Below the pieces are notes generated by a model. The model did not search any database. It saw only the letters and a program-made list of their open reading frames with translations, and was not told the origin of the DNA. The position numbers and the translations under genes were made by a program. DNA of 64,000 nt from Bryopsis sp. KO-2023. Taxonomy: Eukaryota; Chlorophyta; Ulvophyceae; Bryopsidales; Bryopsidaceae. Shown in pieces: positions 10,932-20,665 of the stretch (positions are counted from its first letter, which is position 1; each line of letters begins with the position of its first letter). The DNA lies in NCBI GenBank assembly GCA_030272585.1, contig BSYQ01000011.1, positions 2,666,001 to 2,730,000 on the forward strand. The letters run 5' to 3'.

Positions 10932-10996
10932 AGCGCGGTTGTGAACGCTACTAGAGCACTTGGTTGGATAAGTGATTGCGTCAGGCAAACACTTAG

Positions 10997-11027
<31 letters not shown>

Positions 11028-11245
11028 AGCGGGAACACACCAATCCCACGAATCCCGAGTTCTTACAAAAGAATAAGTGTCAAAACAACGAGTGGGCCTC
11101 TTAAGTACCCCTAAGTGTAGTACGCTGACGCATGCCCCAAACTCTGGGTCTAATCTGTCTTACTCGTGAACCCACATGCGTCAGCCACCCTAGACTCTAT
11201 CCCAGACTACCTCGTACAGCGCTAAAGTACTAGAAAATACTAACA
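10932..11245 (-). mobile_element. Truncated 5' LTR of element B
   Basis: On the minus strand this starts with TGTTAG at 11245-11240. It is clearly homologous to the LTR of element D (27932-28214), sharing the TTAGCGCTACGAGGTAG region and a CA-repeat, which is longer here. The homology stops near 10932. The TGTTAG end cuts a Gly-rich reading frame at about 11246, marking the insertion point. Confidence 0.75.
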
Positions 11246-11247
11246 GC

Positions 11248-11907
11248 GGGGGTGGTGAGCAAGGATGGAGAGGAGGTGCAGAGTTTGGCGAGGGTGGTGA
11301 GCAAGGATGGAGAGGTGGTGCAGAGTTTGGCGGGGGTGGTGACCAAGGATGGGGAGGTGGTGCAGAGTTTGGCGGGGGTGGTGACCAAGGATGGGGAGGT
11401 GGTGCAGATCCGATCGGAACCAGGCCTGCAGACCCCAGACCTGAACACATGACCCGTTGGCCGATGGACTTCGATGGGCATCAGTGCGAAAAAGACGACT
11501 ACGGGTACCCGGTCAGAAGAGGAAGGACGATGATCCGGGTCATGTCAGATCGGAGCAGGGAGCAGCACAGATCAGCGCAGAGGGAACGGATGCAGATCGT
11601 TACCGAGTACGCCTTTTTCCCAGACTATCAGGTTCAGTTCCCCATCACCTTCGCCAGCAACAGTGACCTTCTTCAATTTATTCAGAATGTGTATCTGGAG
11701 AACTCATACAGCCTCCACAGGCTCCGAGAAGCATTGTTTCTGCACAGTATCCGTATCGATGAGAGGCATGTTTGGCGTGATCTCGACACTGGACCCGTAC
11801 ATTTTGCGAACCGTCCTGCAGACAAGAGTGTCGTGTATCGGGTCAGAGGTGTTTTTCCAGGTGGTCCGCTCCATGAGGAGCAGGAGCCTCCCCCCAGCCA
11901 ATGGTGA
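11248..11907 (+). pseudogene. Gly-rich repeat protein, 5' end cut by element B
   Basis: The frame runs from the element B junction to a TGA at 11905-11907. It begins with about four 14-residue repeats of the type GGEQGWRGGAEFGG, encoded by 42 bp tandem units (11250-11410), then an apparently globular part of about 150 residues from Met 11449 (RWPMDFDGHQ, EYAFFPDYQVQFPITF). I do not recognise this family. It may be a host exon or the ORF of another transposon. The N-terminus was lost to the LTR insertion. Confidence 0.5.
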
Positions 11908-12437
11908 ACCCCAAACCTGATCTGATCTTATCTTATCTCCTCCCCCCAACCAATGGTGAACCCCAAACCTGACCTGATCTTATCTTATCTGGACCTTCAC
12001 AACTGATTGGGTTTTGAATTTGACGCTGTTTTTGATTCGTCTGTTTTCTGGAGCTGCCGTGCTTTTTTTTCTGAGGATCTGTTCAGTTTTTTTGTGCACG
12101 GGAGTTGTAATGAACATGGTGATCTTATGAGCCACATTTCTGTTTTGTTCGGTGGTCAAGTGCTTGGATTGTATGGACTTATGGGCTTTGGTGTAAGAAT
12201 GTTTTCTGATTATTTGCTGCTCAGCCCTGAGTTATGTGTTTTGGAGTCTTAAGGGTTGGAATTTCCAACTTGGAAATGATTCATAAATGTTAAGACACTT
12301 TTGGATTGTATGGACTTATGGGCTTTGGTGTAAGAATGTTTTCTGATTATTTGCTGCTCAGCCCTGAGTTATGTGTTTTGGAGTCTTAAGGGTTGGAATT
12401 TCCAACTTGGAAATGATTCATAAATGTTAAGACACTT
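11885..12437. repeat. 3' flank with two tandem duplications
   Basis: A unit of about 53 bp containing CCAATGGTGAACCCCAAACC occurs twice (about 11885-11995). A 137 bp unit occurs twice, starting at 12164 and 12301. Apart from these there is no supported gene between 11908 and 12484. Confidence 0.85.
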
Positions 12438-12489
12438 TTGAAGTTCTTAAATCTTGTTTACATCTCCAAAAAAAACAGGCCAGATCATA

Positions 12490-12521
12490 TGATAAGGGGG
12501 TCTAGGACCCCGAGACACAAG

Positions 12522-12560
<39 letters not shown>

Positions 12561-12662
12561 TCACTGGGAAGATAATTTTTACAGGAGGGCCCCCTGCCCT
12601 ATAAACCCTGTCGTACATCCCATTGTACTACACAATAACCCAAAACCCGAGTTCTACTATCA
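12490..12662 (-). mobile_element. 3' LTR of element C
   Basis: A 173 bp LTR bounded by TG and CA, with a CA/AG microsatellite inside. It is almost identical to 21325-21495, the 2 bp length difference lying in the microsatellite. On the minus strand it is preceded by a G10 polypurine tract (12663-12687). Confidence 0.93.
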
Positions 12663-12687
12663 ATTTGTCCCCCCCCCCACGAGAGGG
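12663..12687 (-). promoter_or_regulatory. Polypurine tract of element C
   Basis: On the minus strand it reads CTCGTGGGGGGGGGGACA and ends next to the LTR. This is the expected primer for plus-strand DNA synthesis. From 12688 to 12945 no gene is seen. Confidence 0.8.
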
Positions 12688-12945
12688 TGTCCACACCCGT
12701 CACAACCCAGGAAAGAAAGAAAGAAAAAGAGCGACCTAGAAGAAAAAGAAACCCCAAACAAACCCACAACAAAAACCCCAACTAAATGACAAACAAACCC
12801 CAAACAAATCCATGAAAAAGCCCAAACCAAACCCATGATCAACCCCACAGAAAAACCCCGTTCTGTCTTGAGGCTTGGTCTCTGGCTTGGACGGTAGCTT
12901 GGTCTCCGGCTTGGTCTGCTTTTCGTTGTCACTCCAGAAGCCATC

Positions 12946-13788
12946 TCAGTCAGCACCCGTGGCTGGTGCCTCAGCTGGTTCCTCAGCTGGTTCATCGACT
13001 GGTTCTGCCACCAAGTCGATCGGAGGCTCGTCCACATCCGGATCCAAAGGAGGGAAGTCCTCATCCAAAGGTGGAGGAAGAGGTCCCAAAGACGAGGGCT
13101 CCGAGGATGGACTCCTGCTTGACACGGAAGGACTTTTTCCTTCGTCCTGTTTTGGGTCTTGTTCTCCTTTTGTTTCTGGTTCGGGTGTCCTTTTTTTTTC
13201 CTGCCTCTCATACTCCTCTGCCCACTTTTTCACCAACGGACCCAAGCGCTTCAGGGCAAGGCCTTTCGGAAAGCCCATGTCCCTTCTCAAGCACTGATAG
13301 CACTCGGTTAGAGTCTGGGTCGTGGGTGGAGCCTGAAGGAGTGGCTGGAAGTCTGGCTCGCGCATGGCCAAATGAAGGTCCTTCAGCTGAACCTGTGGCG
13401 GATCTATTCGCTGTTCCTGCCACACCCCGTATAAGCGCACGAGGATTATCATGAGATTCCAGTGGGTTCGGCACACCGTGTGGCTCGTGCATGTGGTGAT
13501 CACGTAGCTATCCGCCAGCGCCGGCGGCGAATAGCACCACAAACAGATCGGCGGCTTTTCCCCACGCCTGTCCTTGAATCTCTTTGACATGTCGGCGAGC
13601 GCCTCCTCTTCCTCTCTCTCCTTCCTTTTCTTGGGCGCCGACTTTTCGTCGGTCTTTCCACCGGTCTGTCCCCCGGTCAGGTCGCGGATTCTCCTTGGTT
13701 GTGGCTCTGAGATCATATCGTCGGCGACGTCGGGAATTTCAAAGTGCCCCGGTGCACGACTTCTGATTCTCTCCAGCGTTCTGTCCAC
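12946..13788 (-). CDS. Extra 3' ORF of element C (ORF-X3), RING-like cluster, N-terminus deleted
   Basis: An open frame of about 280 residues, directly after the truncated pol. It begins at a deletion junction, so the Met at 13788 is probably internal and the coiled-coil part seen in ORF-X1 and X2 is missing. The cluster is C82-x2-C85-x14-C100-x2-H103-x2-C106-x2-H109-W110, with distal C163-x2-C166, ligand order C-C-C-H-C-H-C-C. The C-terminus is Glu/Pro/Ser-rich and acidic. Similarity to ORF-X2 includes [IM]C-[LI]-WC and the C-x2-H-x-V-C-x2-H-W block. Function is unknown; see ORF-X1. Confidence 0.7.
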   Translation of the reverse strand: MDRTLERIRSRAPGHFEIPDVADDMISEPQPRRIRDLTGGQTGGKTDEKSAPKKRKEREEEEALADMSKRFKDRRGEKPPICLWCYSPPALADSYVITTCTSHTVCRTHWNLMIILVRLYGVWQEQRIDPPQVQLKDLHLAMREPDFQPLLQAPPTTQTLTECYQCLRRDMGFPKGLALKRLGPLVKKWAEEYERQEKKRTPEPETKGEQDPKQDEGKSPSVSSRSPSSEPSSLGPLPPPLDEDFPPLDPDVDEPPIDLVAEPVDEPAEEPAEAPATGAD

Positions 13789-13798
13789 CTGCGTATAG

Positions 13799-14951
13799 TC
13801 ATACCCGGCTAGACGGTAGGTCGGTAACCAAGTCCGTCGTGATCTGTTCCCATTTCTGGTCTGGGATAGGCAACGGCTGCAAAAGACCTTTCTGTCTTTG
13901 CAAGTCCGATTTGTTTAGTTGACAAGTTGGGCACGTTTTCACGTATGCCTTTACAGCTAACCCAACGCCTGTCCACCAGTAACTGCGGGTAAGTACTTCG
14001 GTCATGCGGTCTGCTCCAACATGACCTGCACTGGGAACGTCGTGATGCTCTTCCAGAATCCGTTTCTGGAAAGAAGCAGGGACCACAAGCAAACTAGGAC
14101 CCGGGTCTGTCTTGGTATAATACAAGAACCCGTCGTCCAGCTTGTGTTGCGGAGAAACCCCTCGTTCCATCCTTTCAAAGACAGGCTTGAGTTGTTCGTC
14201 ACTTCTCAAAGCCTCTTTCCACGCCTCCTTCTCTGCCACTTCCCAAGTGGAGAGGTTATTGAGCTGGTCTGGCGGACCAGGAAGGCTCCGGGATAACGCA
14301 TCAGCCAAGACATTGGCTTTCCCCTGGATATAGACGATTTTTGGACCTATGGATTGGAAAAACCCTGAGTTTAACCACCGGGTTTGGGTCCGCGACAACG
14401 TGCTCTGGTTCATGAAGTGGGTGATCGGTTTGTGGTCCGTCAACACCTTCACACCCCCATCGCATCCCTCAAGGTAGTGTCGCCACTGGGCTAAAGCATA
14501 TGCTATTGCCCCCAGCTCCCGCTCATATGCGGAGTATCGCGTTTCAGCTGGTTTTAATCGTCTGGAAAGGTATGCAATTGGTTGCAAACCTTTCCCGTGA
14601 TCCTGGGTAAGAACCGCTCCATATGCAGTCCCAGATGCATCCGTTATTACGGTGTACTCCTTAGCCGGATCAGGAAGGAGTAAGATCGGTGCGCGGCTAA
14701 TCCGATCCTTAAGTTCGTTATAGGCATTGCGTTGGTTCAGCCCCCATTCCCAGACAGTATCCTTCTTGGTTAGATCTGTCAAAGGACTCGCAATCCTAGC
14801 GAACTCAGGAATGAACTTACGATAGTAAGATACCATTCCCAGGAAACTTCGCACATCAGTGACCGAAGTTAACTCCTTCCATTGTTGAATAGCCTTAACC
14901 TTATCCTGCATCGGTTGAAGGCCTTTTTCCGACAAATGATACCCCAGGTAG
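13799..14951 (-). pseudogene. pol: Pol C, second part (RT end, RNase H, start of integrase), 3' deleted
   Basis: It continues pol C after FB1: GYHLSEKGLQ, RNase H (TVITDASGTAYGAVLTQ), the integrase zinc domain (HHDVPSAGHVG ... CPTCQLNK) and the first catalytic block TTDLVTDLP. It then ends abruptly, with a stop a few codons later, where element B continues for several hundred residues. The remaining integrase Asp and Glu and the chromodomain are gone, so integration function is lost. The deletion endpoint is next to ORF-X3. Confidence 0.9.
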
Positions 14952-15299
14952 CATACTATGGATCCGATCACGATCTAATCGGTCGTGGATTGATCGGTCC
15001 GACCGATTAAATCGTGATCGGGTTTTTCCGATCAGATCGATCGCCGATCAAATCGGTTTGGCCGATCATCGATGGAGATCGGCCGATCACCAATCTGATC
15101 GGCTGACCGATGAAATCGGCCGACTATGAACGGCCGATCACGATCACACCGACCAACATCGGCCGATCAAGCGCCGACAGGGCGAGGCGCTTGATCGTGA
15201 TCGTGATCGTGATCGGAGATGCCGATCAGATCGGATCATGATCGGTCAATTGATCGGTCCATCACAAATGCCAAGAAATCACCACCCGCAGGTGTTTCT

Positions 15300-15375
15300 G
15301 AGGTGCAGGGATTCGAACCTGGGACCTAACAGACTAGAAACAGACGCATTAACGCTTGGACCACTCGGAGCCACG
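15300..15375 (-). ncRNA. tRNA-like gene, left arm of FB1
   Basis: On the minus strand an A-box TGGTCCAAGCG (15363-15353) and a B-box GGTTCGAATCC (15319-15309) are spaced as in tRNA genes. A TATA-like TTATATAC lies upstream in the central inverted repeat. It probably derives from a tRNA and looks like a Pol III promoter. It is not called a functional tRNA. Confidence 0.65.
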
Positions 15376-15384
15376 GTCACTAGG

Positions 15385-15450
15385 TCATCCGTGTCATTAT
15401 ATACCTCAGTTTGTCGGACTGACAGATCACGTATATAATGACACGGATGA
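15385..15450. promoter_or_regulatory. Central divergent promoter-like inverted repeat of FB1
   Basis: The 20 bp sequence TCATCCGTGTCATTATATAC (15385-15404) recurs inverted at 15431-15450. Each copy places a TATA-like motif upstream of one tRNA-like gene, so it looks like a bidirectional Pol III promoter. Equivalent sequences lie in FB2 and, diverged, in FB3. Confidence 0.55.
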
Positions 15451-15460
15451 CCTACAAACC

Positions 15461-15570
15461 GTGGCTCCGAGTGGTCCAAGCGTTAGTGAGTATGCCTCTA
15501 ATCCGTTAGGTACCCGGTTCGAATCCTTCCACCTCAGAAACACCTGCGGGTGGTGACTTGTCGGCATTTT
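15461..15570 (+). ncRNA. tRNA-like gene, right arm of FB1
   Basis: A-box TGGTCCAAGCG at 15472-15482 and B-box GGTTCGAATCC at 15516-15526. Downstream are a small stem (CACC-TGCG-GGTG) and TTTT at 15567-15570, a minimal Pol III terminator, predicting an RNA of about 110 nt. I could not assign an anticodon identity. Confidence 0.65.
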
Positions 15571-15976
15571 CGCGAGACCGATCAATTCATCGATCAAATG
15601 ATCAATACCGATCATGATCGGATGCAAGTCCGATCACGATCGGCCGATCACGATCACACCGATCAAGGTCAGCCGATGAAGTGCCGACAGGTCGCGGCGC
15701 TTGATCGTGATCGGGATCGTGATCGGAACAACCGATCAGATCGGTGATCGGCGAACCGATCACGATCACGATCAACATGTGATCGGACGATCAAGAGCAC
15801 GATCAACATTTGATCGGCCGATCACGATCACGATCACCGATCAGCCAAAAATGAAAAAAAAAAAAAAAAAAACCGATCATTGCTAAAATCGGTTCTAGGA
15901 CGCAGTTATGATGTCGGATTACTGCTGTGACCTAATATTACCTTAGTTTTGGAAGATCGATCAGATCCATAGTATG

Positions 15977-17852
15977 CCAGGTAGTCCGTCTCTGCTACCC
16001 CTACTTCGCACTTACTGGCTTTTGCGTACAACTTATGTTTCCGCAATCGTTCAAAGACCAGTTTTAGGTGCTCGACGTGCTCTTCCACCGAGTTGGAAAA
16101 GACCAGAATGTCATCGATAAACACCACTACAAACTCATCATAGAACTCCCCCAGCAAATCCTGAACCATGGTCTGGAACTGGGCTGGGCAGTTGGTCATT
16201 CCGAACGGACACACGAGAAACTCGAAATGTCCGTATCTCGTCCGGAATGCCGTCTTGGGAGTATCCTTGGGTCGAACGGGAAACTGCCAGTAGCCTGAGC
16301 GGAGGTCGATCTTCGTATAGATCTTCGCTCTGGCGAGACGGTCCATTAACTCCTCAGGAAGAGGGAGTGGATACCTATTCTTTACCGTGAATTTGTTGAT
16401 CCAACGGTAATCCACACACATTCTCAACCCTCCGTCTTTCTTGGGAACAAAGAGTATGGGTGCGCCCCAGGGACTCTCGGAGGGTCGGATCTTCCTTTGC
16501 TCGAGGAGGTAATCCACCTGTGTCCTAACTTCGTCCAGCTCGGCTGGAGAAAGTTTGTACAAGGGACGGTGGATTGGGGTCATTTGTTCGTCCTCCAGGT
16601 CCACCTTAAATTCGTGGCCTTTTCTGACTGGAGGAACGCCGGGTGGTAAGTCCTTCGGGAACACATCCTTGAAACTTGTGAGGACAGCCTTGATCCTTGG
16701 GTCGAGACCCGAATGCATTACCTTTTCCACATCTGGCTGGAGATAAGCCGGTGTGGTTCCAGTAGCGTTCAAACGCTCTTCTGGAATTCCCGGATATGGG
16801 TACTGCATGAGGTGTGCCATATCATCCGGGGTGGTTGGTCGCACAACCACAAGGTATGCCTGATCAACTTCTGGACTGTTCTTCACGAGCGAGAATAACT
16901 TCTTCGCTGAGACTGTATCAATAGCCGGTGCTAGGTGCTGTAAGTAGTCTGATGGTCGTTCCTTCATAGGAACAGTTGTCCATCCAGCACCCACTGGTAC
17001 TTTGAGCGTGCCTGTTGCAAAGTCCAGTTTGGGATTGGTTTGCATCAACCAAGGAAGCCCTAGTATCATGTCATATGAAAGGTTTGGGAAGACGTCTGCG
17101 GAAAGGGTTGTGGTATAAGTACCCATCCTGAGCTGCAAGTCTTCACACCGCCGATCAAGTGAACACAGGGTTCCGTCTGCCAAAGTGACTCCCTTTTTGC
17201 ACTCGGTTGTTTCGAGTTTCAGTCTCGTGATTAGTTTCTTGGTAATGTAGTTCTCCGTTGCACCACAATCAACATAGGCGGAGATCGGTACTCCTCCTAA
17301 TCTGGCTCGGATCTCATATCCCATAAATTTTAAATGGTTAGGACCTCCTAGTGGTAACATACGCTCAGAAGGTGAATACTGACCTTCCTCCACTTTTTGT
17401 CCTCTACCTGTTCCCTGAACAGGGGCTGCTGACTCGTCAGTTGGTGGTGAGCGAGTGGCAGGCTTATTTGAGTCCCTTGCGGGTTCCCTTCCTTCCGGAT
17501 TTCGTTTCGTTCCTTGAGGCGGGAACGATACCGAATTCTCAGTTCCGTCAGGACTACCAAGGTCTCCATGAACAGAGTCGACAGGTTCCGAACTTGATTC
17601 CGAACTTGTCCTAGTAAGCGTGCTGCACTTACTGGATCGAGTTTCCAACTTAGCACTCATAATCGATCCCTCTGCACCTTGGGTAGCATTCTTTTCTATT
17701 TCCCCTTGTGCTCTTTTATTCACTTCTGCATTTCGAGCTAACCTTTCCTTTCTAAGAAGTTTCTGGCGCTGCTTATATCTGTGACGGCGTGCCCTTCTGC
17801 GTTTCGCCGAACGAGTCTGGGCTCTGTTCATCCGGCTTTTTCGTTTAACCAT
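15977..17852 (-). pseudogene. pol: Pol C, first part (protease and RT), interrupted by FB1
   Basis: It starts at ATG 17852, overlapping the end of gag by 25 bp in a different frame, as in elements using -1 frameshift or reinitiation. It contains an Arg/Lys-rich N-terminus, an aspartic protease with DCGA (YVDCGATENYITKK), and RT blocks [30 protein letters not shown] and the catalytic FIDDILVFSN. It is cut after ETDYL by FB1 and resumes at 14951. Apart from FB1 the frame is intact here, so FB1 inserted into an otherwise coding pol. Confidence 0.92.
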
Positions 17853-20665
17853 TTCTTGAACTTTTCACCCTCTGGACACTTACTTTGAATATGCCCAGTT
17901 TTTCCACACATATAGCATTTAGGATTTGCGCCTCCACCTCCACGTCCTTGATTCCTGCCACCACCTCGTCCGCGACCTCGGCCACCACCCCGTCCTCGAC
18001 CTCGACCTTGGCCAATGTTTTGAGCCTGGTCTGGCTGAGGTTGCTGTTGGCCACCCATCTGGTTTGCCTTATCAGTCTGGGGTTGGTTTTGCTTCTTATT
18101 TTGGCCTCGGCCTTTACCTCCGCGCCACCGTCCGCGGCCACGAAAGTTTCCTCCTCCGGATGAGGCAATAGCATCAAGACGAGCCGCCGTCTGGATCGCC
18201 AACTCAATGCCGTGCGGCACTTGAGCCACAGTTTGTTGTTTGATATGGAACTTTAACCCGTCCACGAAGAAGAAGTATTGTTCTTCATCTGTCATGTTGG
18301 GAATCCTCAGTACCTGTTCCCGGAAAGCAACAATGTACTGATGCACTGACCCAGTCTGTTTCAGGTTCCGTAAGGAGCGCCTGGCTACATCAGACATTCT
18401 GGTGGGTTCAAATGCTTGGACCAGTTCCTCAACAAACTCAATCCAATTTGTGATTGGATGTCTTTTTCCTTCCCTTGTACGCAGATCCTGGACGTTTCGC
18501 CACTGAGCAGCAGCTCCGGTCAGGTTACTGCGGAAGAGCCTGAACCATACGCTCTCATCGATGTCCAAAGTCTGGCAATAGACCGTCATTTCTAGTTGCC
18601 AATCTCTGATCCATCGCTGGCCATCACCTGAGAAGGCCTTTGGGAAAGGAATACGAACGGATGACGGAATCCGTCCGTGGCGATCTTGCGGAGCAGCAAA
18701 GCCTTGGTTAGGGTCTGGAGGACCCCCACCTCCACCTCCGCCACCTCCACCTCCACCTGGGTGGTACGGCCATCCACCACCCCCACCTCCACCTGGTCCG
18801 GAAAGGAAAGATCCCCCTCCACTTCCAGGTGGTCCTCCTCCGCCTCCGCCTCCACCCCCAGGTCCACCTCCGGGTCCCCCTCCACCACCACCAGATCGAT
18901 TTCCACCCTGTGGCTGGCTTGATGGAGTTGAGGGATAAGAACCCCACCCGTAATACGGGTTACTCGCGGAAGGTGCTCCGTATTGGTTTACGGATTGTCC
19001 CAAACTTGGTTGGGTGCCTGGTTGGTTTCCTGGTTGGATACCAGGTTGGGTGTTAAGAGCCGGGATTGGATAGAAGACAGACAGCGGAACTGTCGTCAGT
19101 GGTTGTGTTAACATGGATGTCGTTGGTGGTAACACACTCGTTACAGGGGCACTAAGTATGGGTCTGGCTGTGCCAAGTTGACCCGCTTGGCCGAATGGTG
19201 CGCCCATTGCCATAGTTTGTGGCGGCGCAAGACTCCATGCCGTCCGTGTTCTTGGGGATGTAAATAAACCCCAGGAAGATGGAGAACCTCCACCCACGGA
19301 GTCTGCGACAGTTGTCGATGGGCTGCGACCACCCAATCCTCCTAACGTAGTTAGACCAGTAAAAGTACTCAGATCCGGAACAGGTGGTACCGGAAATGGG
19401 ATACTGGTAAGAGGAGTGGATGACACAAAAGGAACGCTTGTGGCTGCAGCTGTCGTGGCCGGCAAAGTGACCGTGCCAGTTCCTGCTCCCATCATACCCA
19501 CTACAACTGGGTCCTGAGCCGGGACTCGAACTTTCTCCCGTTTTTTCCACGCACTCAGTGTTTCTTTGAACTTAGAATCAACATACTTGGATAGGTTACT
19601 TTCCAAAGTCTGCTGTTTCTCTGTCGCGTCTGATAGAAATTTCTCCATCAGTTGCATCGACCTGTGTCCTCCTGCAGTGTCATCAGAACTCACACTGCCT
19701 CGTTCCGCTCTTCTTTGTTTGCGTTGTTCTTCGGCTTGGTGTAAGTCCCGCAACACTTTTAGGCTCTGGCTTACCAAGCCTGAGAGTGTGTCTAGCTGGC
19801 CTTGGTGGTCGACTTGCTCGCACCGAGACTCATCAGTAGTCCGAGCTAGGTTATCCAGCGTTGTCTGCTGTAAGCGCATACCTTCAGCAACTTTTGTCAG
19901 AGAGGCTTGCAGAGACAGAATTTGTTTCTCTCTAAGCGCATTGGTCTGTTCAACAGTTTCAGCTTGGGTACGGGCTGATTCCTGCATCCGATCAAGTCGC
20001 TCTTGCAAAATAGCCTCGTTGTCGAATTTACCCAACAGATTCCTGTCAATCCGCTCTGTGGACCTTATATTTTGTTCCAGCAATTTGTGCTGGTGGTCTA
20101 ACAATTTCTGTTGTCTTTCTATAGACTCAGTATTGTGTTTGACCAGCTTCTGGGCCTCCTTCCTGACATAGAGCACGAACTGCTCATATTCCTCTTTCAG
20201 GTCGCCTTTTAAGGTCGACTCTGCACGCTGAACCTGCTCGTGAACTTGTCCTTCCAGGTTTTGTGCGACCTCTTGCACATTCGAGGAGACAGCGGCATAC
20301 ACATGCTCAGCTGTGTCCCTAAGTTGTCCCTCGTCCACACCATGAACGTGCACCTCCTGCTGGTGGACGTTTATGTGCTGATGTTCATGGTGAAGGATGT
20401 TGGTGACTTCTATTGTCGGGACGTCCTCCATATCCTCATCATACTCCTCGTCCCCGGACTCTTCCGACTCTTGTTCGTCGTCTAAGTCTGCGTCCGGTTC
20501 CTCAACCTGGTCGGGTACATGTCTGTCCCACTGCAAATCATGTATTTGCTGTGCTGGTGGGTGCACCACATCTGGATAGACCACGGGAATAAGTTGGTTA
20601 TCCTCCACCACTTCCTCCTCAGGAGGTGGAATAGGTGGTAGTTGTGGCGGCGTCTGGCCGGACAT
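17828..20665 (-). CDS. gag: Gag of gypsy element C
   Basis: 945 residues, unusually long for gypsy Gag. It has an acidic N-terminus, a long helical region (about residues 100-380) rich in Glu, Gln and Leu, a Ser/Thr/Pro-rich part, and a Gly/Pro-rich low-complexity stretch encoded by GGT/CCA repeats near 18720-18900. A retrotransposon Gag core follows (KAFSGDGQRWIRDWQLEM ... FVEELVQAFEP ... FREQVLRIP), then an RGG-like basic stretch and a CCHC knuckle CYMCGKTGHIQSKC near the C-terminus. It forms the particle and binds RNA. Its end overlaps the pol start. Confidence 0.9.
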   Translation of the reverse strand: MSGQTPPQLPPIPPPEEEVVEDNQLIPVVYPDVVHPPAQQIHDLQWDRHVPDQVEEPDADLDDEQESEESGDEEYDEDMEDVPTIEVTNILHHEHQHINVHQQEVHVHGVDEGQLRDTAEHVYAAVSSNVQEVAQNLEGQVHEQVQRAESTLKGDLKEEYEQFVLYVRKEAQKLVKHNTESIERQQKLLDHQHKLLEQNIRSTERIDRNLLGKFDNEAILQERLDRMQESARTQAETVEQTNALREKQILSLQASLTKVAEGMRLQQTTLDNLARTTDESRCEQVDHQGQLDTLSGLVSQSLKVLRDLHQAEEQRKQRRAERGSVSSDDTAGGHRSMQLMEKFLSDATEKQQTLESNLSKYVDSKFKETLSAWKKREKVRVPAQDPVVVGMMGAGTGTVTLPATTAAATSVPFVSSTPLTSIPFPVPPVPDLSTFTGLTTLGGLGGRSPSTTVADSVGGGSPSSWGLFTSPRTRTAWSLAPPQTMAMGAPFGQAGQLGTARPILSAPVTSVLPPTTSMLTQPLTTVPLSVFYPIPALNTQPGIQPGNQPGTQPSLGQSVNQYGAPSASNPYYGWGSYPSTPSSQPQGGNRSGGGGGGPGGGPGGGGGGGGGPPGSGGGSFLSGPGGGGGGGWPYHPGGGGGGGGGGGGPPDPNQGFAAPQDRHGRIPSSVRIPFPKAFSGDGQRWIRDWQLEMTVYCQTLDIDESVWFRLFRSNLTGAAAQWRNVQDLRTREGKRHPITNWIEFVEELVQAFEPTRMSDVARRSLRNLKQTGSVHQYIVAFREQVLRIPNMTDEEQYFFFVDGLKFHIKQQTVAQVPHGIELAIQTAARLDAIASSGGGNFRGRGRWRGGKGRGQNKKQNQPQTDKANQMGGQQQPQPDQAQNIGQGRGRGRGGGRGRGRGGGRNQGRGGGGANPKCYMCGKTGHIQSKCPEGEKFKKWLNEKAG

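Larger units (their letters stand above)
14952..15976. mobile_element. Foldback element FB1 (8 bp TSD)
   Basis: 1025 bp, with 13 bp terminal inverted repeats CATACTATGGATC and a perfect 8 bp duplication CCAGGTAG (14944-14951 and 15977-15984). The arms are built from GATC-containing words, about one GATC per 12 bp in places, and can fold extensively. The centre has two divergent tRNA-like genes around a 20 bp inverted repeat. An A-run lies near 15850-15871. No protein is encoded. Removing the element and one TSD copy (1033 bp) restores the pol C frame. An 8 bp TSD is typical of hAT or P elements. Confidence 0.92.

Noticed and set aside
15300..15535. Functional host tRNA genes
   Set aside because: The A and B boxes are good but I could not draw a full cloverleaf with a clear anticodon; the sequences are part of a mobile element.
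14990..15850. Replication origin or Dam-regulated bacterial region suggested by dense GATC
   Set aside because: Inside a transposon with TSDs in a eukaryotic retroelement; no DnaA boxes or bacterial genes.
18592..18947. Long frames on both strands rich in Gly/Val/Trp or Pro
   Set aside because: They are shadows of the Gly-rich part of the gag of element C.
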